Shown here piece by piece: positions 34,108 to 43,228 of a stretch of DNA of 48,328 bases (positions are counted from its first letter, which is position 1; the number at the start of each line of letters is the position of its first letter). Origin of the DNA: an uncultured Verrucomicrobiales bacterium (GTDB lineage: Bacteria > Verrucomicrobiota > Verrucomicrobiia > Verrucomicrobiales > Akkermansiaceae); NCBI GenBank assembly GCA_937128235.1, contig CAKZMG010000004.1, forward strand, positions 1 to 48,328. Reading direction: 5' to 3'. The position numbers and the translations under genes were made by a program. The notes beneath the pieces are model-generated. The model saw nothing but the letters and a program-made list of their open reading frames with translations. It was not told the origin of the DNA and did no database searches.

Positions 34108-35309
34108 TGATAGAAATGAAGAATATGAAAAAAAATTTATTATGTATGATAGTGGCACTCACCACATTGAGTGTCTGTTCAGGTCAGGAGACGCCAGTAG
34201 ATAGTAGGCTGTCAGCAGGTGTGATAAAGGCTCTTAAAACATCAGGAGAGAATAAAGCAGAGATAGCAAAAGCGCTAACTTTAGCTCCAAGTGTGCAGCG
34301 CAAGGGGATGAAATTTCTCATCGAGCACATGCCTGAAACAGATCTGAAAACCCTCAAAGCTGACTTTTTGTTAGAGAATGTAGCGTTGGCTTATAAAGCA
34401 CGTGCGGAGTTTCCGTGGGCGAAAAATGTGCCAGAGGAAATTTTCTTTAATGATGTTCTTCCCTATGCAGTTTTAAATGAAACAAGAGATAACTGGCGTA
34501 AGGATTTCTATGAAAGATTCTCCAAGTATGTCAAAGAGGCAAAGACCATGGAGGAAGCGATCACTGCGGTGAATAAAGCGATCAAAGATGAGGTGAAAGT
34601 GGACTACAATACCAAGCGCAAAAAGCCGCACCAGAGTCCTTATGAATCCATGGAAATCAACATGGCGAGTTGCACCGGTTTATCAATTTTACTCAATGAT
34701 GCCTTCCGCTCAGTAGGTATTCCATCACGCGTGGCAGGGATTCCCATGTGGACGACTAAACCCGGTAACCATAACTGGGTAGAGGTATGGACGCCATCAG
34801 ATAAGAGCTGGCATTTCACTGAATATTATCCAGATGATAGTGGCAAGCTAGACCGCGGATGGCTACTAGCAGATGCGGCTAAGGCAAATCCGAAGAGCTT
34901 TGTTCATAGTGTCTATGCTACCTCTTGGAAGCCGACTGATGGACATTTTCCTATGGTCTGGAATATGAAAAGTAAGCAAGTCCCAGGCGTGAATGTGAGT
35001 GAATTTTATATCAAGCTAGGTGGCGGAAATGAGAAGAAAGCTGCGAATATGTGCGAGCTTAGGATCGACCACACCGTGGATGGAAAGCGCATCGAGGTGC
35101 CAGTGGCAGTGATCCAGGGAGACGTGAAGCTGGATGAAGGAACGACTCCGAAACCTACTGATGACATGAACATGTTTTATAGTTTTTCAGTATCTAAAGG
35201 TCAGATGTATCAGGTAGTCTGGATGGCACCAGGTGAGAAGAAATGGCGTAGAGTAGAGATTCATCCGAAAGGTAAGGAATCCTTCCTGCGGGTGAAGTTA
35301 GCTAAATAG
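34107..35309 (+). CDS. Secreted transglutaminase-like protein
   Basis: 400 residues from the overlapping ATG; ATG 34125 (MKKNLLCMIVALTTLSVCSG) better fits a signal peptide. The core matches the transglutaminase/protease-like fold: MASCTGLSILLNDAFRSVGI (C189), GIPMWTTKPGNHNWVEVWT (H222) and HFTEYYPDDSGKLDRGW (acid at 243-244), in the correct order and spacing for a Cys-His-Asp triad. The C-terminal ~120 residues are beta-rich and unassigned. Likely acts on envelope proteins or peptides. It is translationally coupled to kdsD, although a shared pathway is not obvious. Confidence 0.85.
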   Translation: MIEMKNMKKNLLCMIVALTTLSVCSGQETPVDSRLSAGVIKALKTSGENKAEIAKALTLAPSVQRKGMKFLIEHMPETDLKTLKADFLLENVALAYKARAEFPWAKNVPEEIFFNDVLPYAVLNETRDNWRKDFYERFSKYVKEAKTMEEAITAVNKAIKDEVKVDYNTKRKKPHQSPYESMEINMASCTGLSILLNDAFRSVGIPSRVAGIPMWTTKPGNHNWVEVWTPSDKSWHFTEYYPDDSGKLDRGWLLADAAKANPKSFVHSVYATSWKPTDGHFPMVWNMKSKQVPGVNVSEFYIKLGGGNEKKAANMCELRIDHTVDGKRIEVPVAVIQGDVKLDEGTTPKPTDDMNMFYSFSVSKGQMYQVVWMAPGEKKWRRVEIHPKGKESFLRVKLAK

Positions 35310-35366
35310 ACTGAACTGACAGGTTTTAGACTTGGTGTGAGTTAGAAATTAGCTACAAGGACTCAG

Positions 35367-36275
35367 ATGCATATTTCAGATATTCTAAATGGTGACACAC
35401 CATCGCTTTCATTCGAGTTCTTCCCGCCGCGCTCTTCTGCTGCCTCGGATGCGCTTTATGGCGTCATTGAGGAGTTAGAACCTTATAAGCCATCGTTTGT
35501 ATCCGTGACCTACGGAGCAGGTGGTGCTACGCGAGATCTCACGCATGATCTAGTCATTCGGATCAAGGAAACTACTGGTGTTCCACCCGTCCCGCATCTA
35601 ACTTGCATAGGGCATTCTGAGGAGGAAATTGATAGCATTTTACAGCGCTACGCAGATGCTGGAGTGGGGAATATCCTTGCGCTCCGTGGTGATCCGCCGA
35701 GAGATCAGCCAGATTATGATCGGTCAAATGATGCGTTCAAATTCGCCTCTGACTTAGTAGCATTCATCAAGAAATTTAACGAATCTGGCAGACATCCTGA
35801 TCCTAAGGGCAGAGGATTCGGAATCGGTGTGGCGGGATTCCCTGAGGGACACCCTACGACTCCGAACCGAGTGAAAGAAATGGAATTTCTCAAAGCGAAA
35901 GTGGATGCCGGCGCGGACTACATCTGCACCCAGCTATTCTTTGACAATCATGACTTTTTCGACTTCCGTGAGCGATGTGAGCTAGAGGGGATAAACATTC
36001 CCATCATCGCAGGTATCATGCCTGTGACATCCCTAAAAGGAATGAACCGAATGGCAGAACTCGCTGAGGGTGCTAGGTATCCAGCTAAGCTCATCCGCGC
36101 TCTTCAGCGAGCAGGTGATGACCCTGAGGCAGTGGAAAACGTAGGAATCCACTACGCAGCACAGCAGTGCTTAGAGCTTCTAGATGCTGACGTGGCGGGG
36201 ATTCATTTCTACACATTGAACAAAAGTAGAGCCACACAGAAAATTTATTCAAGTTTAGGCTTGAGTCATACGTAA
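35367..36275 (+). CDS. metF: 5,10-methylenetetrahydrofolate reductase
   Basis: Reduces methylene-THF to methyl-THF for methionine synthesis; cytoplasmic flavoprotein of 302 residues. Family motifs: SLSFEFFPPRS (catalytic Glu), FVSVTYGAGGATRD, HLTCIG, ILALRGDPP, GVAGFPEGHP, GADYICTQLFFDN and PIIAGIMPV. Length and motif order are normal. Separated from the transglutaminase-like gene by 57 bp and followed by tRNA-Gly. Confidence 0.95.
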   Translation: MHISDILNGDTPSLSFEFFPPRSSAASDALYGVIEELEPYKPSFVSVTYGAGGATRDLTHDLVIRIKETTGVPPVPHLTCIGHSEEEIDSILQRYADAGVGNILALRGDPPRDQPDYDRSNDAFKFASDLVAFIKKFNESGRHPDPKGRGFGIGVAGFPEGHPTTPNRVKEMEFLKAKVDAGADYICTQLFFDNHDFFDFRERCELEGINIPIIAGIMPVTSLKGMNRMAELAEGARYPAKLIRALQRAGDDPEAVENVGIHYAAQQCLELLDADVAGIHFYTLNKSRATQKIYSSLGLSHT

Positions 36276-36330
36276 ACCTGCTCTAATACTCCCCCCGAAG
36301 CGGAATTACTGCTTCAAAAATATCAAAAAA

Positions 36331-36404
36331 GCGGGTATAGCATAGTGGTAATGCACCAGCCTTCCAAGCTGAGTAGGAGAGTTCGATTCTCTCTACCCGC
36401 TCCA
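36331..36404 (+). tRNA. tRNA-Gly (anticodon TCC), CCA encoded
   Basis: Acceptor GCGGGTA/TACCCGC, anticodon loop CTTCCAA (anticodon 36363-36365), T-loop TTCGATT, discriminator T and encoded CCA (36402-36404). The lowest anticodon-stem pair is a C-A mismatch; the rest of the cloverleaf is sound. Confidence 0.95.
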
Positions 36405-36428
36405 TTTGAAATAAACAATAGTCAAAAG

Positions 36429-36454
36429 AAGCCTGCTACTCAGCAGGCTTTTTT
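36429..36454 (+). terminator. Rho-independent terminator after tRNA-Gly
   Basis: AAGCCTGCT (36429-36437) pairs with AGCAGGCTT (36442-36450) around a 4-nt loop and is followed by TTTT(G). Confidence 0.92.
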
Positions 36455-36496
36455 GTTAGTGCTTTTCTCTGTTAGTAGCTTAAGGTTTGCTTCATC

Positions 36497-36844
36497 ATGA
36501 ATATCAAATTTATCTTTTCAGCCTTGCTAGCATGTATTCTTTTATCATCTTGTGATAGTAGTGATTCGAATCAAGCAATCATCACAAATCCGCCGATCGA
36601 GCAACGCCCAGTTGTACTGCTGCCAATAACTTCTGCTGATATACCTAATCTTAATTTGCTTTATGTAGGTTTATCAGCTGATGAAGCTGTATCGGTAGCG
36701 AGTCAGCAGAAGCATATTTATCGCGTTGTATCTATCGATGGAAAGGGCTTGGCTGTCACGGAAGACTACGTAAATGGTCGCGTGAATGCGACCATAGTTA
36801 AGAACAGAGTCGTATCAATTAGTGTAGAGATTTTGAATTTATAA
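36497..36844 (+). CDS. Small lipoprotein, possibly I78/potato-inhibitor-like
   Basis: 115 residues; MNIKFIFSALLACILLSSC is a lipoprotein signal (LSSC). The C-terminal ~60 residues (YVGLSADEAVSVASQQKH, YRVVSIDGKGLAVTEDYVNG, RVNATIVKNRVVSISVE) follow the layout of I78-type protease inhibitors: a helix, the V-T-x-D-Y loop, then R-x-N and a final strand. The similarity is by eye and moderate. If correct, it would protect envelope proteins from secreted serine proteases. It converges on the VWA gene with 5 bp between them. Confidence 0.55.
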   Translation: MNIKFIFSALLACILLSSCDSSDSNQAIITNPPIEQRPVVLLPITSADIPNLNLLYVGLSADEAVSVASQQKHIYRVVSIDGKGLAVTEDYVNGRVNATIVKNRVVSISVEILNL

Positions 36845-36849
36845 TCCCT

Positions 36850-38235
36850 CTACTTAGAATATTTACGCTTGGAAGCCTTGCCGCCTTTGCTCCACTTCTT
36901 GCGCTCGTAAGCACTTTTCTCAGCTTTATCGATGTCGCCAGCCATTTTTTCAGCTTCCTTGGTTGCTTCATCGAGCTTCTTTTTCCACTGCTCAGGGATT
37001 TTTCCTGAGCTTACTTTGGCAGCGGCGACTGCGCTTTGAAGTTCTTTTTTAGCGTCATCGTATTTACGCTGCTCCACGAGCTTGGCTGCATTTTCGAGTC
37101 TGTTAGCGAGCTCTATCTCTGCGATACGGGCAGTGACTTCCATGTCCTGAGCTCCTAAGATGAGTTGTTGGTCATCAGAAACTGTTAGAGTGAGTTCTTC
37201 AGTTTTAAGAGTGGTCGGTTCCTCTTTATCGCCAGCGAGATGCTTGTAGTCTAGAGTGAATGATGGGATGGTGAGTTGCTGTCCAGACTGAAGATTCTTC
37301 GGTAAATGAACGCGGCAGAGGATAGCTCTAGTTTGACCAGAGAAAATTTCACCTAGTGGCACACGGACTGACTGAGCATTGTTCTCAGCGATCCAGCCAT
37401 ACACTTTATCTAGTGTGATGCCTTCAGGGAAGGTTGTCTTAAGTTGCAGATCTTTACCCACTGTTGATGCCATTTGAGAAATTTCCTGGTTGAGGGTCTC
37501 GGTGATTTTATCTGACTCTTCGATGAAGTAATAATTTCCGCCACCGTTATCCGCGATGCCAGTCATGAGGTCTTCATTGTAATCTACTCCGAGTCCAAGT
37601 GTGGTGATGACGATTCCATTTTGCAGTGCTTCACGCGCGATTTTATTGAGCTTCGCTGGCTCGGTAATTCCTTTATTGGCATTTCCATCCGAGATAAGTA
37701 GCACGCGGTTTACCTGTGCCTTTTCCTTGTTTTTAGAAACGCAGCTGATGCCGTTGATCAGTCCATCACTGAGGTTCGTGCCTCCACCATCTGAGATGGT
37801 ATGGATGATGGCTTCTATCTTGCCTCTGGTGATTTCTGTTAGAATGGTTGGTTCTACATTGACGGTGAAGTCACTTGAGTAGCTCACCACAGAGACAGTA
37901 TCACCATCACGCATGGATTTTACCATCTGAATGGCAGACTTTCTCGCATCTATAATTTTTTGCCCTGACATGGATCCTGATCTATCGATGACGAGTGAAA
38001 GGTTCAGCTTTTTGTGTGCCTGTGGGGTGGCGGATTTGGCTGAGGATAGCCTTAGTAAAACGTAAGCATGTTTCTCAGTAGCGGAGATGAGAGGTTTCTG
38101 AGTCTTCGCTGTTAGAGTGAGTTTTGGTTGGGCTTGATCTTGGGCGAATGCACCGCTGCTAGTGGATAGCAGTGCTATTGAGCTAAGCAAGTAAGTTACG
38201 ATCTTGGATTTGATGATAGTAGTTTTTAAGTTCAT
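36850..38235 (-). CDS. Secreted von Willebrand factor A (VWA) domain protein
   Basis: 461 residues with a signal peptide ending near SSGAFAQ. The VWA domain (about 78-255) has a complete MIDAS metal site: DRSGSMS (D84, S86, S88), GGGTNLSDG (Thr) and LLISDGNANKG (Asp). A beta-sandwich region follows, then a long Lys/Glu/Ala-rich helical tail with a very basic end (ERKKWSKGGKASKRKYSK). Domain choice resembles the chloride-channel-accessory/YfbK type of bacterial VWA proteins. Probably a surface or periplasmic protein-binding factor; partner unknown. Contains three 8-mers. Confidence 0.88.
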   Translation of the reverse strand: MNLKTTIIKSKIVTYLLSSIALLSTSSGAFAQDQAQPKLTLTAKTQKPLISATEKHAYVLLRLSSAKSATPQAHKKLNLSLVIDRSGSMSGQKIIDARKSAIQMVKSMRDGDTVSVVSYSSDFTVNVEPTILTEITRGKIEAIIHTISDGGGTNLSDGLINGISCVSKNKEKAQVNRVLLISDGNANKGITEPAKLNKIAREALQNGIVITTLGLGVDYNEDLMTGIADNGGGNYYFIEESDKITETLNQEISQMASTVGKDLQLKTTFPEGITLDKVYGWIAENNAQSVRVPLGEIFSGQTRAILCRVHLPKNLQSGQQLTIPSFTLDYKHLAGDKEEPTTLKTEELTLTVSDDQQLILGAQDMEVTARIAEIELANRLENAAKLVEQRKYDDAKKELQSAVAAAKVSSGKIPEQWKKKLDEATKEAEKMAGDIDKAEKSAYERKKWSKGGKASKRKYSK

Positions 38236-38351
38236 GATTTTTGTGGTTTTGTAATAGTCTTAGACTAGATACGCTCGGAACTGTTCAATTCTTATCGCTA
38301 CTGTGTAAAGGCTTTGTAAAATGCTATTTTTTCTTCGCTAACTCTCGCTTT

Positions 38352-38505
38352 AAATTATTTTTTTTAACCGCAGATTTTCGGGATTTTGCGCTGATTTCTT
38401 AATTCCTTGCTCTCTGCTATTAACCAATTAACTGAGAGTATTATTTTAAATAAAAAGCACATTTAAACATGCTGGAATCTGCGCATAATCAGCGGTAAAT
38501 AATTT
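38352..38505. repeat. Intergenic inverted-repeat element (38236-38609 has no gene)
   Basis: The 374-bp gap between the VWA and coiled-coil genes lacks a credible reading frame. Its centre is bounded by imperfect inverted arms: 38352-38396 and 38476-38505. They share AAATTATTT, ACCGC-GATT and GCGC-GATT blocks (AATCTGCGCATAATCAGCGG type). This resembles the short palindromic intergenic repeats scattered in many bacterial genomes; whether other copies exist cannot be seen here. Confidence 0.5.
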
Positions 38506-38609
38506 CTTTGATCTTTAAGTGTAGTATCCCTGACGGTCGCTATAAAATTGTATAATGATTTCAAAGTCTAAGAAATAACATCATGCATAACTGACGGAGA
38601 ACCGGAAAA

Positions 38610-39470
38610 TCATCTAAATCTTTTATGTTTTACCGGTGCTGGGCATGGAGTGGGTGGGCACTTCGGTTGTGGTCTGGGCTGTGGCCTGAATACTGAATTT
38701 GGTGTAGTAGGTGATGTAGGTGGGCAGTATGCTGGTCCACTGTTATCAATGATGGTTTCATGATGAATATGATTCACGGGTGGAGTATTGTTCACCACCA
38801 CCACTTCGTGTTTCGGTTGATTTGCTAACACCGCAAGACGATTATTTTCTTTGAGAGCGATCTGATACTTAGCATCAAGAACAGCGAAATTTCTTTTAGC
38901 CACCTGGATTTCCTTCTCCAATTTCTCAAACTGATTGATCACAGCATCAGCCTTTTCTTGATCTGTCTTCGCTTGTTTTAACTTGGCTCTAGCTTGCTGA
39001 GTTGTTTCATAGGCATTTAGAGCATGGTTCTCAGCATTGGTTTTAGCTTGGATCGAGCGCACCACTGCCTCAGAGGCAACCCGCTTTTCTATGATGGCTA
39101 ATTCTTGTAATGCAATCAGCTCAGCTTTTTCCGCTTCAAGCGCCTTGACTTTCTCCAGAACCATTTTCTTTTCGACTTTCATCTCTGCTCTTACACGTTG
39201 AGTTTTAGAAATTTCATCGTACCATTTGTCCTCAGTTTCTAGCGCTTCAAGATGAGCTTGCTTCACTTTCTCCATTTCAGCATGATGATTTCGTAAAATA
39301 TTGCGGTCCTCTTCAGTGAGAATTTCTACAGCATCTGTCATATCTTTAGAGCCAGCTACGTGATATAGATGAGTAGCCATTCCCCCAAGAGTGAGCCCAG
39401 TGAGAGCAATACCAGACAAAAGCAGTGCAGATTGTTTGCTTTTAGATTTAGTTTGAGATCTTCTTTTCAT
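38610..39470 (-). CDS. Membrane-anchored coiled-coil protein with Pro-rich tail
   Basis: 286 residues. A very basic N-terminus (MKRRSQTKSKSKQ) is followed by one membrane segment (ALLLSGIALTGLTLGGMA). A long Glu/Lys/Ala/Gln-rich coiled coil (about 50-215) leads to a Pro/His-rich tail (VNNTPPVNHIHHETI, RPQPRPQPKCPPTPCPAP). No enzyme motif. It is read away from the next gene, with 154 bp to that gene's chosen start. Likely an envelope scaffold; function unknown. Confidence 0.65.
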   Translation of the reverse strand: MKRRSQTKSKSKQSALLLSGIALTGLTLGGMATHLYHVAGSKDMTDAVEILTEEDRNILRNHHAEMEKVKQAHLEALETEDKWYDEISKTQRVRAEMKVEKKMVLEKVKALEAEKAELIALQELAIIEKRVASEAVVRSIQAKTNAENHALNAYETTQQARAKLKQAKTDQEKADAVINQFEKLEKEIQVAKRNFAVLDAKYQIALKENNRLAVLANQPKHEVVVVNNTPPVNHIHHETIIDNSGPAYCPPTSPTTPNSVFRPQPRPQPKCPPTPCPAPVKHKRFR

Positions 39471-39624
39471 GTTGTGTGTTAGTTTAGTGTGATGAGTGTG
39501 ATGCCATTTTGGGATGAATCAGTTAGCGATGGAGATGAGACGAGATAGAAATTCAGTTTATTCAAAAAAAAAAGGTATTTTCATTCATTTTGAACAATCA
39601 TTGAAGGGGTCTGTCGAAGTTAAT

Positions 39625-42600
39625 ATGAAATCCATTCTGAGTGTTCTTTTTACTTTCTGTTTCTGCATCCATTTAGCTCATGCTCAAGCGAGTATTTCTA
39701 TCGGGATGGGTCGGGATAAAAGACAAACGCATTTACATTCTCTTAAAATAGAAAATGAGATTTTAGGCGATCTACTGATCCAGAAATATGAAATGAGCTT
39801 CTACAATGACGGCACTCGGAGCAGTGAAGGAGAGCTAGTCTGTCCACTGCCGGAGGGAGCCAGGATAGTAGAATATGCGATGGATGTCTTTGGTGAGAAA
39901 CGCGATGGCGTGGTGGTATCATCTGAGAAAGCTGTGTTCGCTTACGAGGACATTGTAAGACAGAAAACCGATCCAGGGATTGTAGAAATAGACGAAAAAA
40001 ATCACCTGTTCCGTATGCGTGTCTTTCCTATCGAGGCACAAAAAGAAAAGAAAGTCTGGCTCACAACAATGCGAGTGATCGAAAATGGCAAAATAGATCT
40101 GGGGCTGGAAACTCTGGGAGCTGCGATGACCAGCGAGACGAGTATCAAAATTTCTAATGTAGAGAAAGCTCCGGTATCTGATGGATGGAAATTTACTGAA
40201 ACAGAGAAAGGAAACTGGACGGCTAAAATGGAAGGAAAGAAGCTGGCTCTGAAATCCTGTAGCATTGCTGTGAAGAGCTTACCTCTACAGTTGGAGTGGA
40301 AAGAGAAAGGCAAGATCTACAGCACGGTTGTATCAAGTGAAGGTGAAAAATTCGGAGGTTCACCAAAGAGATACATTGGAGTGACACAGCTATGGTGGGA
40401 TGGATCAGTGAAAGCGAATTTTAAAATACTAGAAGAACTGACCGAGTGGATGAAGTGGATCAAAAGCGGTGAAATACAGCTTACCATCTTCCGAGATGAA
40501 CTCAGCAAGAAAGAAAGTTTCAGAATAAAAAATGGTGAGTGCGATGCACTGCTCGAACGACTCCAAAGGATAGAAGCGCACGGCATGGCGAGACCTTCGT
40601 TACTGCCTTGGAAAGAAAATTTTGACGGAGTAATCATAGTCAGTGATGGAGAGTTTGCAGAAGGATTTAAAGATGTTCCTGAAAAAGTAGAGTTCCCGCT
40701 CTATAGTATTTTAGAAACGAGTGGTGAAAATTTCCTAACAGATCTAGGAGAGCTTAGTTTGCGCCATGAGATGAAAAACTTACCTCTGAGTGAAGTTGGT
40801 TTCGGTAAAATGAAATCACATTTCATTTACTCTGGTATTTCTAATGAGGTGGATTTAGGTGCAGCTAAGCACAAAGCCGCATATTGGCTGTGGGCGTATC
40901 ATTATGCTAAAAAGCTACGGGCAAAGGCAGAGAGTAGTTTCGAGATTTCAGCATTCCACACCGAGCACCAAGTTGCAGACGGAAAATATTCTTGGATTGT
41001 GTTAGAAAATATTCAGCAACATATCCAATACAACATCCCACCACCTGATTCGAATAAGAAACTCATGGCAGGTTGGAGAGAACACATCGTTGGTAAAAAA
41101 GTGGGGCTGAATCAACGCTTGCTAGAATATTCGGTGGAGTGGGATAAACGTTGTGATGAGTTGATGAAAGCCAAGCCCTTGTTTAAGCAATTTGCGAATG
41201 GATTTATACGAGATGATGTCGCGTATTGGAAAAATATGCCAGAAGAAGTCGTGAAAATTAGCGATGAAGAGAGACAGACTCTAGATTCGATCTTAGCCAA
41301 AGTCGGTCAAGCCACGAAAGAAGAAATCATCTATCAGCAGATGAAAGAATACGCAGAATTCCGCGATAAACTCTTTGCGAGGCAGAAAATGATGTTTGTA
41401 ACCATCACTGGGCAAGTAGGGCGACCAGGGCCCACGCTGATGCAGCTTGGAACCCCTATTAAAAAAGCGATAGACTTAGCCAAACCCTCTACATTCGGAG
41501 CATTAAATAGAGTAGAATTGCTCAGAAATGGTAAGCTCTATAAATACAACATGAAGATCCGAGCTCATGCAGCTGAAAAACTCTATCCGAAAGATATAAT
41601 ACGCGTGCCAGAGAAAAACTTTTGGGGTCGTGGAGCTACAGGAGGTGGCGGAAATAACTTGGATACAGATCCATTCGGGGGAAAGCCGAGTAAGAGAAAA
41701 ATTGAAAATAAGATGACCTTGAAAAAGGCTGATTACAAATGGGATAAGAAAAAAACTTACCTTCAGACCCTCAGTAATATTCCGATCACAGATATTGAAA
41801 AGTGGCATAAGGAATATCTTGCTCTGAGAAAAGAATTTGGCTGGAGAGCAGATTTCTATGAAGAGATCATTTGCTTCTTGTTAGAGAAAAAAGCGAAAAA
41901 ACTTACCTCTAGGGTTGCTCAGGATCTCGCAGAGCTGCATCCAGACAACACAGAAATTCTCCGCAGAGCGGGTAGAGCATTCTTGCGCAATGGCGAGCTA
42001 GAAATAGCCAAACGCATCTTCCAGCGCATCGCCTTCCTGACCGACAACGATGAAACTAGTCTCTATGACCTTGCCCGAGTCTTTGATCGCGAGAAAAACT
42101 ATAAAGCTTCCAGCGTGCTCTATTACGCAGCCATAGAATGCGACCGCTCAAGCCAAGCCGAGAGCCGCTACATCGTTTACATGGAAGAGATGAACGCCTG
42201 CATCCATAAAGGAAAACTTACCTCTAAGGATCTAGACGAGTTAGGTATAAGTATCGCACTTGTCCGCCATGTCCCGCTAGATGTTAGAGTTAACCTTATC
42301 TGGGATTCTGAGAAAGCGAATGTGGATCTCATCGTGAAAAACACACTGTTAGATATTTACCAAGGTGAGATGTATGCAAACAAATACAACTACTGGCGAG
42401 CCTCAGGCGATGTCAGCCAAGGCGTAGGACCAGAGTCAGCCGCTATCCGCGAAAAGCTCATAGGCGACTACCATCTCACCGCAAAATTTCACGGAGACTG
42501 GAACGACACTCACAAAAGCGACACCACCGTCACCATGGAAGTCATCAGAAACTTCGGCTCAGAAAATGAAACGCGAGAGTCCGTGACGAGACGCCTCCAC

Positions 42601-42654
42601 GAAGGCAACAGAGAAATCTTGATGAACCTAGAAATTTCGCCTAAAAAGAAGTAA
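39625..42654 (+). CDS. Large secreted VIT / SLBB-like / TPR-like / DUF2135-like mosaic protein
   Basis: About 1,009 residues from ATG 39625, chosen for its signal peptide (MKSILSVLFTFCFCIHLAHA); an in-frame ATG at 39514 adds 37 residues. In order: a VIT domain (EILGDLLIQKYEMSFYNDG; CPLPEGARIVEYAMDVFGE); a degenerate VWA region (FDGVIIVSDGEFAEG) without an obvious complete MIDAS; an SLBB-like segment (MFVTITGQVGRPGPTLMQLG, GALNRVELLRNGKLYKYNM); a DPFG motif; TPR-like helices (LHPDNTEILRRAGRAFLRNG); and a DUF2135-like end (VRVNLIWDSEKANVDLIVKN, GVGPESAAIREKLIGDYHL). Partner ligand unknown. It contains three 13-mers, the most of any gene here. Confidence 0.75.
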   Translation: MKSILSVLFTFCFCIHLAHAQASISIGMGRDKRQTHLHSLKIENEILGDLLIQKYEMSFYNDGTRSSEGELVCPLPEGARIVEYAMDVFGEKRDGVVVSSEKAVFAYEDIVRQKTDPGIVEIDEKNHLFRMRVFPIEAQKEKKVWLTTMRVIENGKIDLGLETLGAAMTSETSIKISNVEKAPVSDGWKFTETEKGNWTAKMEGKKLALKSCSIAVKSLPLQLEWKEKGKIYSTVVSSEGEKFGGSPKRYIGVTQLWWDGSVKANFKILEELTEWMKWIKSGEIQLTIFRDELSKKESFRIKNGECDALLERLQRIEAHGMARPSLLPWKENFDGVIIVSDGEFAEGFKDVPEKVEFPLYSILETSGENFLTDLGELSLRHEMKNLPLSEVGFGKMKSHFIYSGISNEVDLGAAKHKAAYWLWAYHYAKKLRAKAESSFEISAFHTEHQVADGKYSWIVLENIQQHIQYNIPPPDSNKKLMAGWREHIVGKKVGLNQRLLEYSVEWDKRCDELMKAKPLFKQFANGFIRDDVAYWKNMPEEVVKISDEERQTLDSILAKVGQATKEEIIYQQMKEYAEFRDKLFARQKMMFVTITGQVGRPGPTLMQLGTPIKKAIDLAKPSTFGALNRVELLRNGKLYKYNMKIRAHAAEKLYPKDIIRVPEKNFWGRGATGGGGNNLDTDPFGGKPSKRKIENKMTLKKADYKWDKKKTYLQTLSNIPITDIEKWHKEYLALRKEFGWRADFYEEIICFLLEKKAKKLTSRVAQDLAELHPDNTEILRRAGRAFLRNGELEIAKRIFQRIAFLTDNDETSLYDLARVFDREKNYKASSVLYYAAIECDRSSQAESRYIVYMEEMNACIHKGKLTSKDLDELGISIALVRHVPLDVRVNLIWDSEKANVDLIVKNTLLDIYQGEMYANKYNYWRASGDVSQGVGPESAAIREKLIGDYHLTAKFHGDWNDTHKSDTTVTMEVIRNFGSENETRESVTRRLHEGNREILMNLEISPKKK

Positions 42655-42688
42655 CCTATGAGAGCAATTCTCGTAGGTACTTTAGAAG

Positions 42689-43225
42689 ATGAAATATTTA
42701 TTAGAGACAGTTACGGTTATACTAGCATTTACAGTAGGTGCATGTGGCGATAAGAAAGAAGAAATTTTACAGAGTGAACCTGTGTCTGAGAATCGAGTTG
42801 CTGAGCAATCTGCTGAGACCATAGTGATCATCAATGATACAGTAAAGCGACCCGCTGAAAATAAACTACGAGTAACCGCGAGTGTTTATGATGCAGCAGC
42901 TCTACCTCTGGGTGAAAATTTCAAGTCCACGGAGCAGCTTAAGAAAGCCAGAAAAATAGCCGAACTCACCAACATCACCTTATCTGGTCAGCTTGCTAAA
43001 ATTGATGACCAGTGTTGCGTGTTCGCAACGGAGGCGCTTTTAGGTGAGGACTTTAAGTTAGTGGATGTTGCGGCTGAAATCGCAGTGAGAGATATGTCGA
43101 TGAAATTTTCCACCACACTGAGACGCGGTAGCTCAGCCTTCTACGAGATGAATCAGAGTGAGGACACAAGTAGGATGTATGTGGTGGTGCTTAATGTTGA
43201 ATTTGAAAATAATGAGTCGAAGTAA
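42689..43225 (+). CDS. Lipoprotein with a single copy of the island's repeated unit
   Basis: 178 residues; the signal ends in a lipobox-like VGAC. After a Glu/Ser-rich linker, the body (KLRVTASVYDAAALPLGENF, LTNITLSGQLAKIDDQCC, then a C-terminal MYVVVLNVEFE strand) matches one half of each of the next three proteins: strand with Y-x-x-D, helix, L-S/A-x-x-SG, and a closing hydrophobic strand. Spaced 34 bp after the mosaic protein and 3 bp before the next gene, so clearly in the same transcription unit. Family not recognised. Confidence 0.6.
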   Translation: MKYLLETVTVILAFTVGACGDKKEEILQSEPVSENRVAEQSAETIVIINDTVKRPAENKLRVTASVYDAAALPLGENFKSTEQLKKARKIAELTNITLSGQLAKIDDQCCVFATEALLGEDFKLVDVAAEIAVRDMSMKFSTTLRRGSSAFYEMNQSEDTSRMYVVVLNVEFENNESK

Positions 43226-43228
43226 GCG

